From contig NZ_CP068046.1 in assembly GCF_016698665.1 (NCBI RefSeq), forward strand, positions 2,480,001-2,544,000: a DNA stretch of 64,000 bases, given 5' to 3'. A program made the position numbers and the translations under genes. A model generated the notes under the pieces. It saw only the letters and a list, made by a program, of their open reading frames with translations, was not told the origin of the DNA and ran no database searches. The stretch is from Devosia rhizoryzae (GTDB lineage Bacteria > Pseudomonadota > Alphaproteobacteria > Rhizobiales > Devosiaceae). Shown in pieces: positions 26,346-34,401 of this stretch (position 1 is its first letter; every line of letters begins with the position of its first letter).

Positions 26346-26981
26346 CTAGCGCAGCAGGCCTTCGCGCTCGAACTCGTCCCAACCGCGCAGTTTGACGCCG
26401 GCCTCGTCGCGTCCGGCGTCGGGAGAAAGCGGCGTTTTGACCAAGCGTGCTTCTTCGCGTCGAATCCGGGCCTTGAGCACGGCGAGGCGCCGGTTTTCCG
26501 CGGCGGTGAGGACGTCGTCTTCCCGCCAGACATCGACGAGGTCGCGATTTAGAATGTCTTCGACGTGGCGCGGATCAAAGACGTGAAAGGTGATCTGCCG
26601 GGCTCGTCCGCGAAGTTTTACCGTCCTTGTGCCGGCGCTCACCAGCCGGCCGTCCTTGAGCCAGCGATGGCGTTCGGAGGTCTTGATGGCGAGGATGTCC
26701 TCGATCTCGCGCGGGATGATGGGCAGGTTCTCGATGCCATCGAGCGTCTGCTCGACGATGCGGATGGTGGCGTCAAACGGTCCCTGCGCATCCTCGGCCA
26801 TGCGTAATGCCAAAATCGCGCCCTTGATGTCGAGGGAGCGGCGAACCGTGACCGGCAGCTTGGCGCGGATTTCGAGCAGGATGCCCTTGGCGCGGACCGA
26901 GGAGCCGAGCGTTGCGGCCGGCGTCAGGGTCCACTCGCGCATAAGGGGCAGGTCGACAACGATTTTGGGAGCGCGCGGCAT
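26346..26981 (-). CDS. Conserved-looking hypothetical protein
   Basis: The 211-residue protein is soluble, basic-acidic mixed, with no signal peptide or membrane helix. I do not recognise a domain. A GTG three codons upstream (26990) is an alternative start; neither has a good ribosome site. The C-terminal third is rich in Arg/Glu and probably helical. Codon use resembles neighbours, so I regard it as a real gene. Confidence 0.6.
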   Translation of the reverse strand: MPRAPKIVVDLPLMREWTLTPAATLGSSVRAKGILLEIRAKLPVTVRRSLDIKGAILALRMAEDAQGPFDATIRIVEQTLDGIENLPIIPREIEDILAIKTSERHRWLKDGRLVSAGTRTVKLRGRARQITFHVFDPRHVEDILNRDLVDVWREDDVLTAAENRRLAVLKARIRREEARLVKTPLSPDAGRDEAGVKLRGWDEFEREGLLR

Positions 26982-27051
26982 GGCTGTCACATAGGCGACG
27001 GCCCGCCGGGGTCAAGCCGCGATCGAGAGGTTGACGAAAACGTTTGCCCGA

Positions 27052-27783
27052 TCAGCTGGTTTCCGGCGTGTAAATGACCTTGCCACGGCGCTGCAACAAA
27101 GTGGCGATGGCGCTGCAAAGGAGCGCCCAGGCGGCGCCGAGGCACCAGCCGGCGAGCACGTCGGTTGGGTAATGCACGCCCATATAGATGCGGCTGATGC
27201 CCACGATCAGCGTCAGAAAGATCGCCGTGGAGAAGGCATAGATGCGCAGGGGACGAGTTGGCGCAAGTTTGGCCAGCAGCACGCCGATGGTGAGGAAGGT
27301 CACCGCCGAGAGCATGGAGTGGCCGCTGGGGAAGCTGGCGGTGAACTGGTGTGACATGTTCACGAGGTCCGGGCGGGGACGGTTATAAGTCATCTTGAGC
27401 ACGGTGCTGAGCAGCGTGCCGCCGAGAACAGAGAACAGGACCAGCATGGCTTCGGTGCGCAGCCGCTGCATGAGGAGGTAGATGCAGACGCCGGCAACGA
27501 CCAGTCCCAGTATCACGAAACTGCCGAGCGAGGTCAGGTCGCGCACCATTTCGTGGACCCAGACCGGGCCGATGACCTGGTCGATATTGGTGGGATCGCG
27601 GAACCACATGAGGATGGTCTGGTCGAAGTGTTCCAGTTCGTCGTCTTCGACCCAGTCGGCGATCTGAAGGAAAAATAGAATGAGGCCGCTCACAATGGCG
27701 ATCGAGGCGAGAAGGCTCGCTTCCGCGGTGACGAACTTTTGCAGGCGGCGAACTTGGCTGTGCTGGACCAGTCTGTTGAGCAT
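27052..27783 (-). CDS. PAP2-family membrane phosphatase
   Basis: All three catalytic motifs of type 2 phosphatidic acid phosphatases are present: K(x6)RP as KMTYNRPRP, SFPSGHS, and SRIYMGVHYPTD. About six membrane helices are visible. The frame extends to a GTG at 27852; I prefer ATG 27783, though its ribosome site is weak. It probably removes phosphate from phosphatidate, undecaprenyl diphosphate or a related lipid. It is divergent from a lipid kinase gene, so the pair may set a phospholipid balance. Confidence 0.9.
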   Translation of the reverse strand: MLNRLVQHSQVRRLQKFVTAEASLLASIAIVSGLILFFLQIADWVEDDELEHFDQTILMWFRDPTNIDQVIGPVWVHEMVRDLTSLGSFVILGLVVAGVCIYLLMQRLRTEAMLVLFSVLGGTLLSTVLKMTYNRPRPDLVNMSHQFTASFPSGHSMLSAVTFLTIGVLLAKLAPTRPLRIYAFSTAIFLTLIVGISRIYMGVHYPTDVLAGWCLGAAWALLCSAIATLLQRRGKVIYTPETS

Positions 27784-27869
27784 CGCGTTTTTCCGTTGAT
27801 CGGCTACGCAACGCGGAGAGCGGGCGATGCGTTGCTGGCAGAGCTTTTTCACCCAAGGATCGAGTCGGC

Positions 27870-28796
27870 ATGTCTGCGAAGCGCTACTATGTCCTTCTCA
27901 ACGAGAACTCCGGCACAGCCCATGCACTGGGCCTGACCGAGGAAAAACTGGCTGATTTGTTCGAGGCCAATGGGCTCGATGCGACGATCGATGCCGACAG
28001 TTCGCGGCCGATGAGCGAGCGGATCGAAGGCGCCCTGTCGAGCGATGCCGAGATTGTGGTTGCGGCGGGCGGTGATGGCACCATTACTGCGCTGGCCGGG
28101 GCACTGGTGGGTTCGGAAAAGGATCTCGCCATCCTGCCTCTTGGCACCTTCAATGCAGTGGCCAAGGACCTGCATCTGCCTCTGGAGCTTGCCGCTGCGG
28201 TGGCGGCGCTGGGCACCGGCACCAGCCAGCGTATCGACGCTGCCGAGGTCAACGGACGGATTTTTCTCCAGAAAGTGGTGATTGGCCTGATCCCCGGCCT
28301 GGCTGCCGGGCGCGAGCATCTGCGCGGGCGCGAGACGATGGCGGCAAAGCTGGCATTCATGCGGTACTTCTTCCGCCGGCTGGCGCGCGCCAAGCGCATG
28401 GCGGTTGTCATCGAGCCCAGCAATGGGGCGCGGCGCGTCGAGCGGGTGCAGGCCATGGCCGTGGCGTGCAACGCCTATGACGAGGGCCTGGGCAAGTTCT
28501 TCTCGCGCGCGAGCCTCGATCGCGGGACGCTGACGCTTTATGTGCTCAAGCACTTTACCGCCGGCGACTTCGTTCGCCTGGTGACGGGCATGTTTATCGG
28601 TCGCTGGCGCGATGACGCGGCGCTCAGCATGGAAAGCGTCAAGGAGGTCACCATCGACACCCGCAACACGCTGATCAAGGTCATGTTCGACGGCGAGGTC
28701 GAGACATTCCAGACCCCGCTCAAATTCACGATCCGTCCGAAGGCTCTTTCGGTCATCGTGCCGGCTGAGGCCGAGGCTACGGCGGTGGCCGCATGA
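27870..28796 (+). CDS. Diacylglycerol/lipid kinase family protein
   Basis: The 308-residue protein has the DAGK catalytic motif AAGGDGTI (GGDGT at residues 67-71) and the ILPLGTFNAVAKD block, both typical of the YegS/BmrU/DgkB lipid kinase family. It phosphorylates a lipid hydroxyl with ATP at the membrane surface. Its stop overlaps the start of the following phosphoesterase by 4 bp, so they are coupled. Confidence 0.92.
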   Translation: MSAKRYYVLLNENSGTAHALGLTEEKLADLFEANGLDATIDADSSRPMSERIEGALSSDAEIVVAAGGDGTITALAGALVGSEKDLAILPLGTFNAVAKDLHLPLELAAAVAALGTGTSQRIDAAEVNGRIFLQKVVIGLIPGLAAGREHLRGRETMAAKLAFMRYFFRRLARAKRMAVVIEPSNGARRVERVQAMAVACNAYDEGLGKFFSRASLDRGTLTLYVLKHFTAGDFVRLVTGMFIGRWRDDAALSMESVKEVTIDTRNTLIKVMFDGEVETFQTPLKFTIRPKALSVIVPAEAEATAVAA

Positions 28797-29617
28797 AAAT
28801 ACTGCACATTTCGGACCTCCATTTCGGCCACCATGACGACGCAGTGGCGGCGGGCTTTGCCGACGACATCAATGCGCAAAACCCCGATCTTGTGGTGGCG
28901 AGCGGCGATTTCACCCAGGTCGGCACCAAGGAAGAATTCGAGCAGGCGCGCGAGTTTTTGGACAAGTTGACGGCGCCGGTCTTTGCTGTGCCCGGCAATC
29001 ACGACGTGCCGGCGGTCAACATTTTCCGGCGATTTCTTGATCCCTACGGGCTCTACAAGAAGTATATCTCGCCCGATCTCGAGCCATTTCTCGAGATGGA
29101 CGGCGTGGTGCTGGTCGGCATGCGCACATCACGCCGCATGCGGCTGGAGTGGAATTGGGGTCATGGCACGATTTCACGCGGGCAGTTGGATGACCTCGCC
29201 GAACGCTTCGACAAGGCGTCGCCCGATGCGGTTCGCATCATCGTTGCGCATCACCCCCTGCTGTTTCCAACCGAGCCGATGGTGCAAAAGACCAAGCGCG
29301 TGAAGCGCGCCGACGATGCGCTGGAATGCTTTGCGAGCCTTGGCGTGCGGCTTGTGCTGTCGGGGCACTTCCACCTTTCTTACGTGCGCAAGCACGAGAG
29401 CAAGGACAAGGCGCGCGAGGGTCAACCGATGGGCGTCAGCAAGTCGGTGGTGGCGCCGATCATGGTGGCGCAGGCGTCGTCGGCGATTTCGACGCGGCTT
29501 CGGGGCGAGGCCAACGCCTACAATCTCATCGACATCGGCGAGCAGATCACCGTCACCGTGCGCGAGTGGAAAGACGGAGCCTGGCGAACGCGGGACAAGG
29601 CGACAGAGCCGGTCTGA
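28793..29617 (+). CDS. Calcineurin-like metallophosphoesterase
   Basis: The dinuclear metal motifs are in order: DLHFGHHD (residues 7-14), GDFTQVG, GNHDVP, a central HHP (AHHPLLF) and GHFHLSY. These match the calcineurin-like superfamily, close to the cyclic-nucleotide phosphodiesterase CpdA type in size (274 aa). The substrate is not determined. It is translationally coupled to the lipid kinase, so a role in lipid or nucleotide phosphate metabolism is possible. Confidence 0.9.
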   Translation: MKILHISDLHFGHHDDAVAAGFADDINAQNPDLVVASGDFTQVGTKEEFEQAREFLDKLTAPVFAVPGNHDVPAVNIFRRFLDPYGLYKKYISPDLEPFLEMDGVVLVGMRTSRRMRLEWNWGHGTISRGQLDDLAERFDKASPDAVRIIVAHHPLLFPTEPMVQKTKRVKRADDALECFASLGVRLVLSGHFHLSYVRKHESKDKAREGQPMGVSKSVVAPIMVAQASSAISTRLRGEANAYNLIDIGEQITVTVREWKDGAWRTRDKATEPV

Positions 29618-29618
29618 A

Positions 29619-30370
29619 CTAGCCGCCGCTTTGTCCAATGGCGAAGGCCACGAGAAGGCCGAGCACGACGAGCAGGCCCGTCCCCCCGCGCTCGCCTTCC
29701 ACCGCTTCGGGGATCATCGTATCGGCGATCATGGTCAGCAGAGCACCGGCGGCGAGGGCATTGACCATGGCAATGAGCCAGGGCAAGGCATCGCCGAGAA
29801 GAGCAGCGCCGAGCATGGCGGCGAAGGCCGAAAGCACGGCAATTCCGGCCCAGAGGCCCAGCACATAGGCCTTGCTGCGCCCGGCCTTTTTCATGCCCAC
29901 GGCGCTGGATAGTCCCTCCGGCAAGTTGGAAAGGAAGATGGCGACCAGCACGGCAAAGCTGACACCATTGCCATCGAGGAGGCTGACGCCGAGGACGATG
30001 GATTCGGGTATGCCGTCGAGCATCGACCCGATTGCGATGGCGAGGCCGCTATTGGATGCCTTGTCCGGAGCCGGTCTTCGCCGGAGCGCTTGCGGTGCTT
30101 GCCGCCGTTACGGGTGACAAGCCAATTGGCGACCGTTTAGGCCGCCGATCCGGCAAGGGCGCCGCCGATGATGGGGTAGAGCCCGCCCTGCTCGTAGCCA
30201 TCCATGATGAGGTCATAGGCGACGGCAGAAATGAGAATGCCGCAGCCGAAAGCCATGATCCCAGCGATGAGCCGCTTCGGCAACTCGATCAAAAAGGCGA
30301 TTGCGGCGCCGATGACCAGGGCAGAGGAGCCCAACAGTCCCCATAGTCCTGCTTGAACCCAGATCGGCAT
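29619..30370 (-). pseudogene. ZIP-family metal transporter, disrupted by a stop and a frameshift
   Basis: Two frames carry halves of one ZIP transporter. The N-terminal part (30370 down to 30137; VQAGLWGLLGSSALVIGAAI, FGCGILISAVAYDL) ends at TAA 30139-30137. The same frame then continues with TVANWLVTRNGGKHRKRSGE, a normal ZIP loop. Near 30060-30080 a one-base deletion shifts the frame to the C-terminal part (AIAIGSMLDGIPESIVLG... from 30023, with the metal-site HxxPE-like block LSNLPEGL). Repairing both lesions would give one protein of about 250 aa. I infer a recent pseudogene, or sequencing errors. Confidence 0.7.
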
Positions 30371-30455
30371 CGGCATCTCCAAGCGGCCAAGCTGGCGGCC
30401 TTGAGACAAGTGTCCGCGACATGGCTTTGTTCCGCGCGTGATTTCCGCACGGCAC

Positions 30456-30484
30456 TTGCATCTCCGCCCATAAATTTGCATATA
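30456..30484 (+). promoter_or_regulatory. Sigma-70-type promoter of the SRP RNA
   Basis: TTGCAT (30456-30461) and CATATA (30479-30484) are separated by exactly 17 nt, and the predicted RNA 5' end follows about 7 nt later. It fits a strong housekeeping promoter for a stable RNA. Confidence 0.7.
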
Positions 30485-30491
30485 GCGGATC

Positions 30492-30583
30492 GGGAGGTTG
30501 GCGCGGACGTGTTCCTCGCCAACCGGGTCAGGTCCGGAAGGAAGCAGCCCCAACGAGATCCTCACGGGTCGATGCCAGCCTCC
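30492..30583 (+). ncRNA. ffs: Signal recognition particle RNA (4.5S, small bacterial type)
   Basis: The conserved core GGTCAGGTCCGGAAGGAAGC is at 30526-30545 and is followed by AGCCC. The termini GGAGGTTGGC (30492-30501) and GCCAGCCTCC (30574-30583) pair with one G-U. The predicted length of 92 nt is close to usual bacterial 4.5S RNA. The RNA binds Ffh and targets membrane proteins to the Sec translocon. Its place directly upstream of dnaX is common in alphaproteobacteria. The ends are predicted from pairing. Confidence 0.95.
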
Positions 30584-30704
30584 TACTCATCTGTTCACAC
30601 TCGTGCAAATCGACGCGAAAACGCCTATCGGCTTTTGCGGATGGGACCCCTTTGCCTTATGGTCCCGCGCATGAGACTTACGCCTCACAGCAAGGAGGGC
30701 GCAT

Positions 30705-32480
30705 ATGGCTGAAAAGCAGACGACGCCCTATCTGGTGCTGGCCCGTAAATACCGGCCGCGCGACTTCTCGACCCTAGTCGGGCAGGACGCGATGGTGCAG
30801 ACGCTGGGCAATGCCTTTGCGCAGAACCGTATCCACCACGCCTTTATCCTCACCGGCGTGCGCGGCGTGGGCAAGACCACGACGGCCCGTATTCTGGCGC
30901 GCGCCTTCAACTACGAAGACGAGACGGGCCGCCATCCGACGCTCGACCTGAGCAAGGAAGGCGTGCATTGCCGCGCCATTATCGAGGGGCGCCACGTCGA
31001 CGTGGTCGAGATGGACGCTGCCAGCAATACCGGCATCGGCGATATTCGCGAGATCATCGACTCGGTCAAATACGGGCCGGTCTCGGCGCCGTACAAAGTC
31101 TATGTCATCGACGAAGTGCACATGCTTTCGACGGCGGCCTTCAACGGGCTGCTGAAGACGCTCGAAGAGCCGCCGCCCTATGTGAAGTTCATCTTTGCGA
31201 CCACTGAAATCCGCAAGGTGCCGATCACCATCCTGTCCCGCTGCCAGCGCTTTGATCTTCGGCGCATTCCGGCGGACATAATGTCGGCCTATCTCGAGCA
31301 GATCCTCCATCAGGAAAATATCGGCTTCGAGCCCGATGCCCTGGCGATGATCGTGCGGGCCGGCGAAGGATCGGCGCGAGACTCGCTGTCGCTGCTCGAC
31401 CAGGCGATCGCCCATGGCAATGGCGCGGTCACAGCCGCAACGGTCAAGGCTATGTTGGGCCTCGGCGACCGGGCGCGCATCATCGACCTCTTCGAAGACC
31501 TGATGGGCGGGCAGATCGCGACGGCACTGACCTCGCTGCGCGAGCTTTACGATCTTGGAGCCGATCCGCAGACGTTGCTGGCGGACTTGGCCGAATTCAC
31601 CCATCTCGTTACCCGCATCAAGGTCGTGCCGGCCGCTGCTGACGATGCGTCGCTGACGCCGGACGAACGCAATCGTGGGCGCGATCTGGCTAGCCGCCTG
31701 CCCATGCGGGCGCTGACCCGCGCTTGGCAGATCCTGTTCAAGGGCAATGAAGAAACGGCGCGGGCGGGCAATGCGCTGCAAGCGGCGGAAATGACGCTGA
31801 TCCGGCTCGCCTATGCCGCGGACCTGCCGAGCCCCGACGAGGTGATCGGCAAGCTGACGCAACAAGGGCAGCTGCCGAGCGCTCCAGCCATGGCGCCATT
31901 GCCGCCGCGGGCACCGAGCGGTGGCGGCGCGGCTTCGGCGATGCGGATGGAAACGGTTCAGGTTTCGGCCGCACTGATGATGTCGGTGCCGCAGGCACAG
32001 GCCGTCGTATCGCCTGTCGCCATTGCCCAAACGCAGGCAGCCCCGCCGCAACCGGCCCTGGCGACGATTTCGAGCTACAAGGATATTATCGCCCTGGCCG
32101 TAGCCAAGCGCGACATGCTGCTCAAGATCGCGCTCGAGTCCCAAATGATGCCCGTGGCTTTCGAGCAGGGGCGGATTGAGGTGGCGCTGGTCGAGGGCGC
32201 CAATTCGAAGGTGGTCACCGATCTTTCGGCGCGTCTGCAGTTGTGGACCGGCGACCGCTGGCTCGTGACCGTGTCGACCAAGCCTGCCGAAGGCGTGACC
32301 ATCCGCCAGGAAAAAGAGCAAAAGCAGCAGGCAGCAACTGCAGCGGCGCATGACGACCCTTTGGTCAAAGCCATTTTTGAGACATTTCCCGGGGCCAAGC
32401 TGGTCAATGTGACGGTGCGCGACGACGATGCCGCCGTGCCCGACCTGCCGATGGTGCCACCAGAAGAGGACGACGAATGA
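30705..32480 (+). CDS. dnaX: DNA polymerase III subunit gamma/tau
   Basis: The clamp-loader ATPase of 591 aa has Walker A GVRGVGKTTT (residues 51-60), the DEVHM Walker B/DEAD-like motif and sensor region SRCQRFDLRR. The four zinc cysteines of E. coli DnaX are missing except one (VHCRAI), as in other alphaproteobacterial DnaX proteins. A Pro/Ala-rich linker follows (about residues 390-450), then a C-terminal tau-like region. No slippery A-run typical of programmed gamma frameshifting was seen. AAGGAGG precedes the ATG. It is coupled to ybaB by ATGA. Confidence 0.96.
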   Translation: MAEKQTTPYLVLARKYRPRDFSTLVGQDAMVQTLGNAFAQNRIHHAFILTGVRGVGKTTTARILARAFNYEDETGRHPTLDLSKEGVHCRAIIEGRHVDVVEMDAASNTGIGDIREIIDSVKYGPVSAPYKVYVIDEVHMLSTAAFNGLLKTLEEPPPYVKFIFATTEIRKVPITILSRCQRFDLRRIPADIMSAYLEQILHQENIGFEPDALAMIVRAGEGSARDSLSLLDQAIAHGNGAVTAATVKAMLGLGDRARIIDLFEDLMGGQIATALTSLRELYDLGADPQTLLADLAEFTHLVTRIKVVPAAADDASLTPDERNRGRDLASRLPMRALTRAWQILFKGNEETARAGNALQAAEMTLIRLAYAADLPSPDEVIGKLTQQGQLPSAPAMAPLPPRAPSGGGAASAMRMETVQVSAALMMSVPQAQAVVSPVAIAQTQAAPPQPALATISSYKDIIALAVAKRDMLLKIALESQMMPVAFEQGRIEVALVEGANSKVVTDLSARLQLWTGDRWLVTVSTKPAEGVTIRQEKEQKQQAATAAAHDDPLVKAIFETFPGAKLVNVTVRDDDAAVPDLPMVPPEEDDE

Positions 32481-32800
32481 AAGACATCATGGGCATGATG
32501 AAAGCTGCCAGCGAAATGAAAGGCAAGATGGAGGCCATGCAGGCCGAACTTGCCGAGCTGGTGGTGGAAGGCCGTTCCGGCGGCGGCATGGTGACCGTTT
32601 CGCTGACCGGCAAGGGCGACGTGCGCGGCATCAAGATCGATCCGACGCTGCTCAAGCCCGAGGACGCCGAAGTGATCGAGGACCTGATCGTTGCCGCCTT
32701 CACCGATGCCAAGGGCAAGAGCGAAGCCGAAATGCAGCGCAAGATGGCCGAAGTCACCGCCGGGCTGCCGATCCCGCCGGGCATGAAGCTGCCGTTCTAG
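32477..32800 (+). CDS. ybaB: YbaB/EbfC nucleoid-associated protein
   Basis: The 107-residue protein of the YbaB/EbfC family (MKDIMGMMKAASEMKGKMEA..., MVTVSLTGKGDVRGIKIDP, LPIPPGMKLPF end) binds DNA as a dimer. It overlaps dnaX by 4 bp and is followed by recR, the usual dnaX-ybaB-recR replication and repair group. Confidence 0.95.
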   Translation: MKDIMGMMKAASEMKGKMEAMQAELAELVVEGRSGGGMVTVSLTGKGDVRGIKIDPTLLKPEDAEVIEDLIVAAFTDAKGKSEAEMQRKMAEVTAGLPIPPGMKLPF

Positions 32801-32813
32801 GGTTCGGTGGCAC

Positions 32814-32904
32814 GACCTCGTCCTTCGACAGGCTCAGGATGAGGTCTATTGAGGCGTCGGACTTTGGTTCGACCCCAAGGTGAGCTTGTCGAACAACCAG
32901 GTCG
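32814..32904. repeat. Family-A palindromic elements between ybaB and recR (copy 2)
   Basis: The 33-bp unit 32814-32846 is identical to 36479-36511. A second, more diverged half runs to about 32904 with the core GAGCTTGTCGAACAA. It leaves an open in-frame extension upstream of recR whose translation ([12 protein letters not shown]) is repeat-encoded, so it does not indicate an earlier start. Confidence 0.85.
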
Positions 32905-32914
32905 AATACACACC

Positions 32915-33511
32915 ATGCCATCCGGCGGACCCGAGATCGAACAGCTGATCCAGCTCCTGGCGCGCCTGCCAGGGCTTGGGCCGCGTTCGGCCCGGCGAGC
33001 GGTGCTGCACCTCATCAAGCGCAAGGACCAGTTGATGGTGCCGCTTTCGGCAGCGCTGGACCGGGCGGTGGTCGCCGTAAAGTCCTGCGAAGTCTGCGGC
33101 AATGTCGATACGATCAGCCCCTGTTCGATCTGCGCCGATCCGCGGCGGGGCGAGAGCGGTATTCTGATCGTCGTCGAAGACGTTGCCGATCTTTGGGCGC
33201 TGGAGCGGGCTGGCGTCGGCCAGGTACGCTACCATGTGCTTGGGGGTGTCTTGTCGCCACTCGATGGCGTGGGACCCGATGACCTCAACCTCGAGGGGCT
33301 GATCGGGCGAGCGGGCGACTATGGCGAGGTGGTTCTAGCCATGAATGCCACGGTCGAGGGCCAGACCACGGCCCATTACATCACCGACCGGCTGGGGGGC
33401 ACGAACCTGCGCGTGACGCGCCTTGCTCATGGCGTGCCGGTGGGCGGGGAGCTTGACTACCTCGACGAGGGAACCCTCAGCCAAGCGTTGCGGGCCCGCA
33501 CGGAAATCTGA
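32915..33511 (+). CDS. recR: Recombination mediator RecR
   Basis: The 198-residue protein contains the helix-hairpin-helix [16 protein letters not shown], a C4 zinc motif ([16 protein letters not shown]) and a Toprim domain ([15 protein letters not shown]). It acts with RecF/RecO to load RecA at gaps. I choose ATG 32915 because the family starts at this point ([13 protein letters not shown]); frame upstream of it is family-A repeat. No strong ribosome site is visible. Confidence 0.95.
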   Translation: MPSGGPEIEQLIQLLARLPGLGPRSARRAVLHLIKRKDQLMVPLSAALDRAVVAVKSCEVCGNVDTISPCSICADPRRGESGILIVVEDVADLWALERAGVGQVRYHVLGGVLSPLDGVGPDDLNLEGLIGRAGDYGEVVLAMNATVEGQTTAHYITDRLGGTNLRVTRLAHGVPVGGELDYLDEGTLSQALRARTEI

Positions 33512-33531
33512 TCCCGCGCGGGCGTAAAGCT

Positions 33532-33990
33532 TTAACGGAGCGTGTCGGCGTCGACCGCTTCTTCGTCCTCGATCAGGGCGCCGTCCTCGATATCGTCTTC
33601 ATCTTCGCCGGTCAGGGCTTCGCGCGCATCGACATCGTCGGGCGCCAGAGCGTCGAGGTGGTCTTCCGGGTCGATGGCAAGGGCCGGATCGAAGTCGCCA
33701 TTTTCATCGGCATAGTCGTTGTCGGCCTGAAGCTCATCGAGGGCGCGATCGATCTCGGCCATCATGTCCTTTGGATCCTGATCGCCAAAATCGCCGCTTT
33801 CGCGCGTGGCCATTTCGGCGCGCATTTCCTTGAGGCGTTCGACGCGTTCGGCGACCGGTCGATCGGAGCCATAGAGGAGGTCTTCGATCTCGTCCTGGCT
33901 ATAAGGAATGGACAGGCCTGGCTGTTCGTTGGCGTCAAAAGGTTCGTCGATCGGGGTCAGCGGATCGGAATTGTCGCGTTGCTGGACCAT
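33532..33990 (-). CDS. Acidic hypothetical protein
   Basis: The start is set by GGAGG about 6 nt before ATG 33990. The 152-residue product is strongly acidic (many Asp/Glu, with an EDEDD run) and contains one probable coiled-coil helix (VAERVERLKEMRAEMATRES). No family is recognised. It is convergent with recR and divergent from the DUF2945 gene. Confidence 0.65.
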   Translation of the reverse strand: MVQQRDNSDPLTPIDEPFDANEQPGLSIPYSQDEIEDLLYGSDRPVAERVERLKEMRAEMATRESGDFGDQDPKDMMAEIDRALDELQADNDYADENGDFDPALAIDPEDHLDALAPDDVDAREALTGEDEDDIEDGALIEDEEAVDADTLR

Positions 33991-34092
33991 CTGGGCCTCC
34001 GTTGAATGTTGGCTTGTCAACGTTCGGCGACGAAAGCGGTTCGGAACGAATGTTGAAGCCACCTCATTTTTCCCGCGCACAGGAGAATGAGA

Positions 34093-34311
34093 ATGGCATT
34101 TCGCAAGGGTTCAAAGGTCACGTGGAAATGGGGCTCCAGCACCGCCGAGGGCAAGATCGTCGAGCGGTTCACCGAAAAGGTGACGCGTACGATCAAGGGC
34201 TCGGAGGTGACGCGCGATGCCAGCACAAAGGAGCCGGCCTTTCTGATCGAGCAGGAAGACGGCGACAAGGTGCTCAAGAGCAAGAGTGAGCTGACCGCCA
34301 AGGGGAAGTAA
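34093..34311 (+). CDS. DUF2945 (hypervirulence-associated TUDOR-like) protein
   Basis: The 72-residue protein (FRKGSKVTWKWGSSTAEGKI, then KGSEVTRDASTKEPAFLIEQ) matches the DUF2945 small beta-barrel family. AGGAGA at 34079-34084 favours ATG 34093 over the ATG at 34087. The function is unknown; the family is widespread in alphaproteobacteria and fungi. Confidence 0.8.
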   Translation: MAFRKGSKVTWKWGSSTAEGKIVERFTEKVTRTIKGSEVTRDASTKEPAFLIEQEDGDKVLKSKSELTAKGK

Positions 34312-34318
34312 CCAAGTA

Positions 34319-34401
34319 GCACCCCCTCCCTAGCTCTGCTACGGCCCCTGAGCCTAGCGGCGCTACCCTTCCCTCTCACGAGGGGGAGGGTAAGAAGGTG
34401 T
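34319..34401. repeat. Diverged family-B-like element
   Basis: The sequence starts GCACCCCCTCCC, has GAGCCTAGCGGCGCT in the middle and a CCCTTCCCTC/GAGGGGGAGGG hairpin near its right end. The plan resembles the 75-bp elements near 19.2 and 21.3 kb. It fills the gap before rmuC. Confidence 0.55.

Noticed and set aside
29619..30370. Programmed frameshift in the ZIP gene
   Set aside because: No slippery sequence was found and an independent in-frame stop is also present, so recoding is less likely than gene decay.
30705..32480. Missing zinc-finger cysteines in DnaX as a novelty
   Set aside because: Loss of these cysteines is, to my knowledge, usual in alphaproteobacterial DnaX.
32849..32914. 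Longer RecR start
   Set aside because: The extension is repeat-encoded, while RecR proteins normally begin at the sequence starting at 32915.
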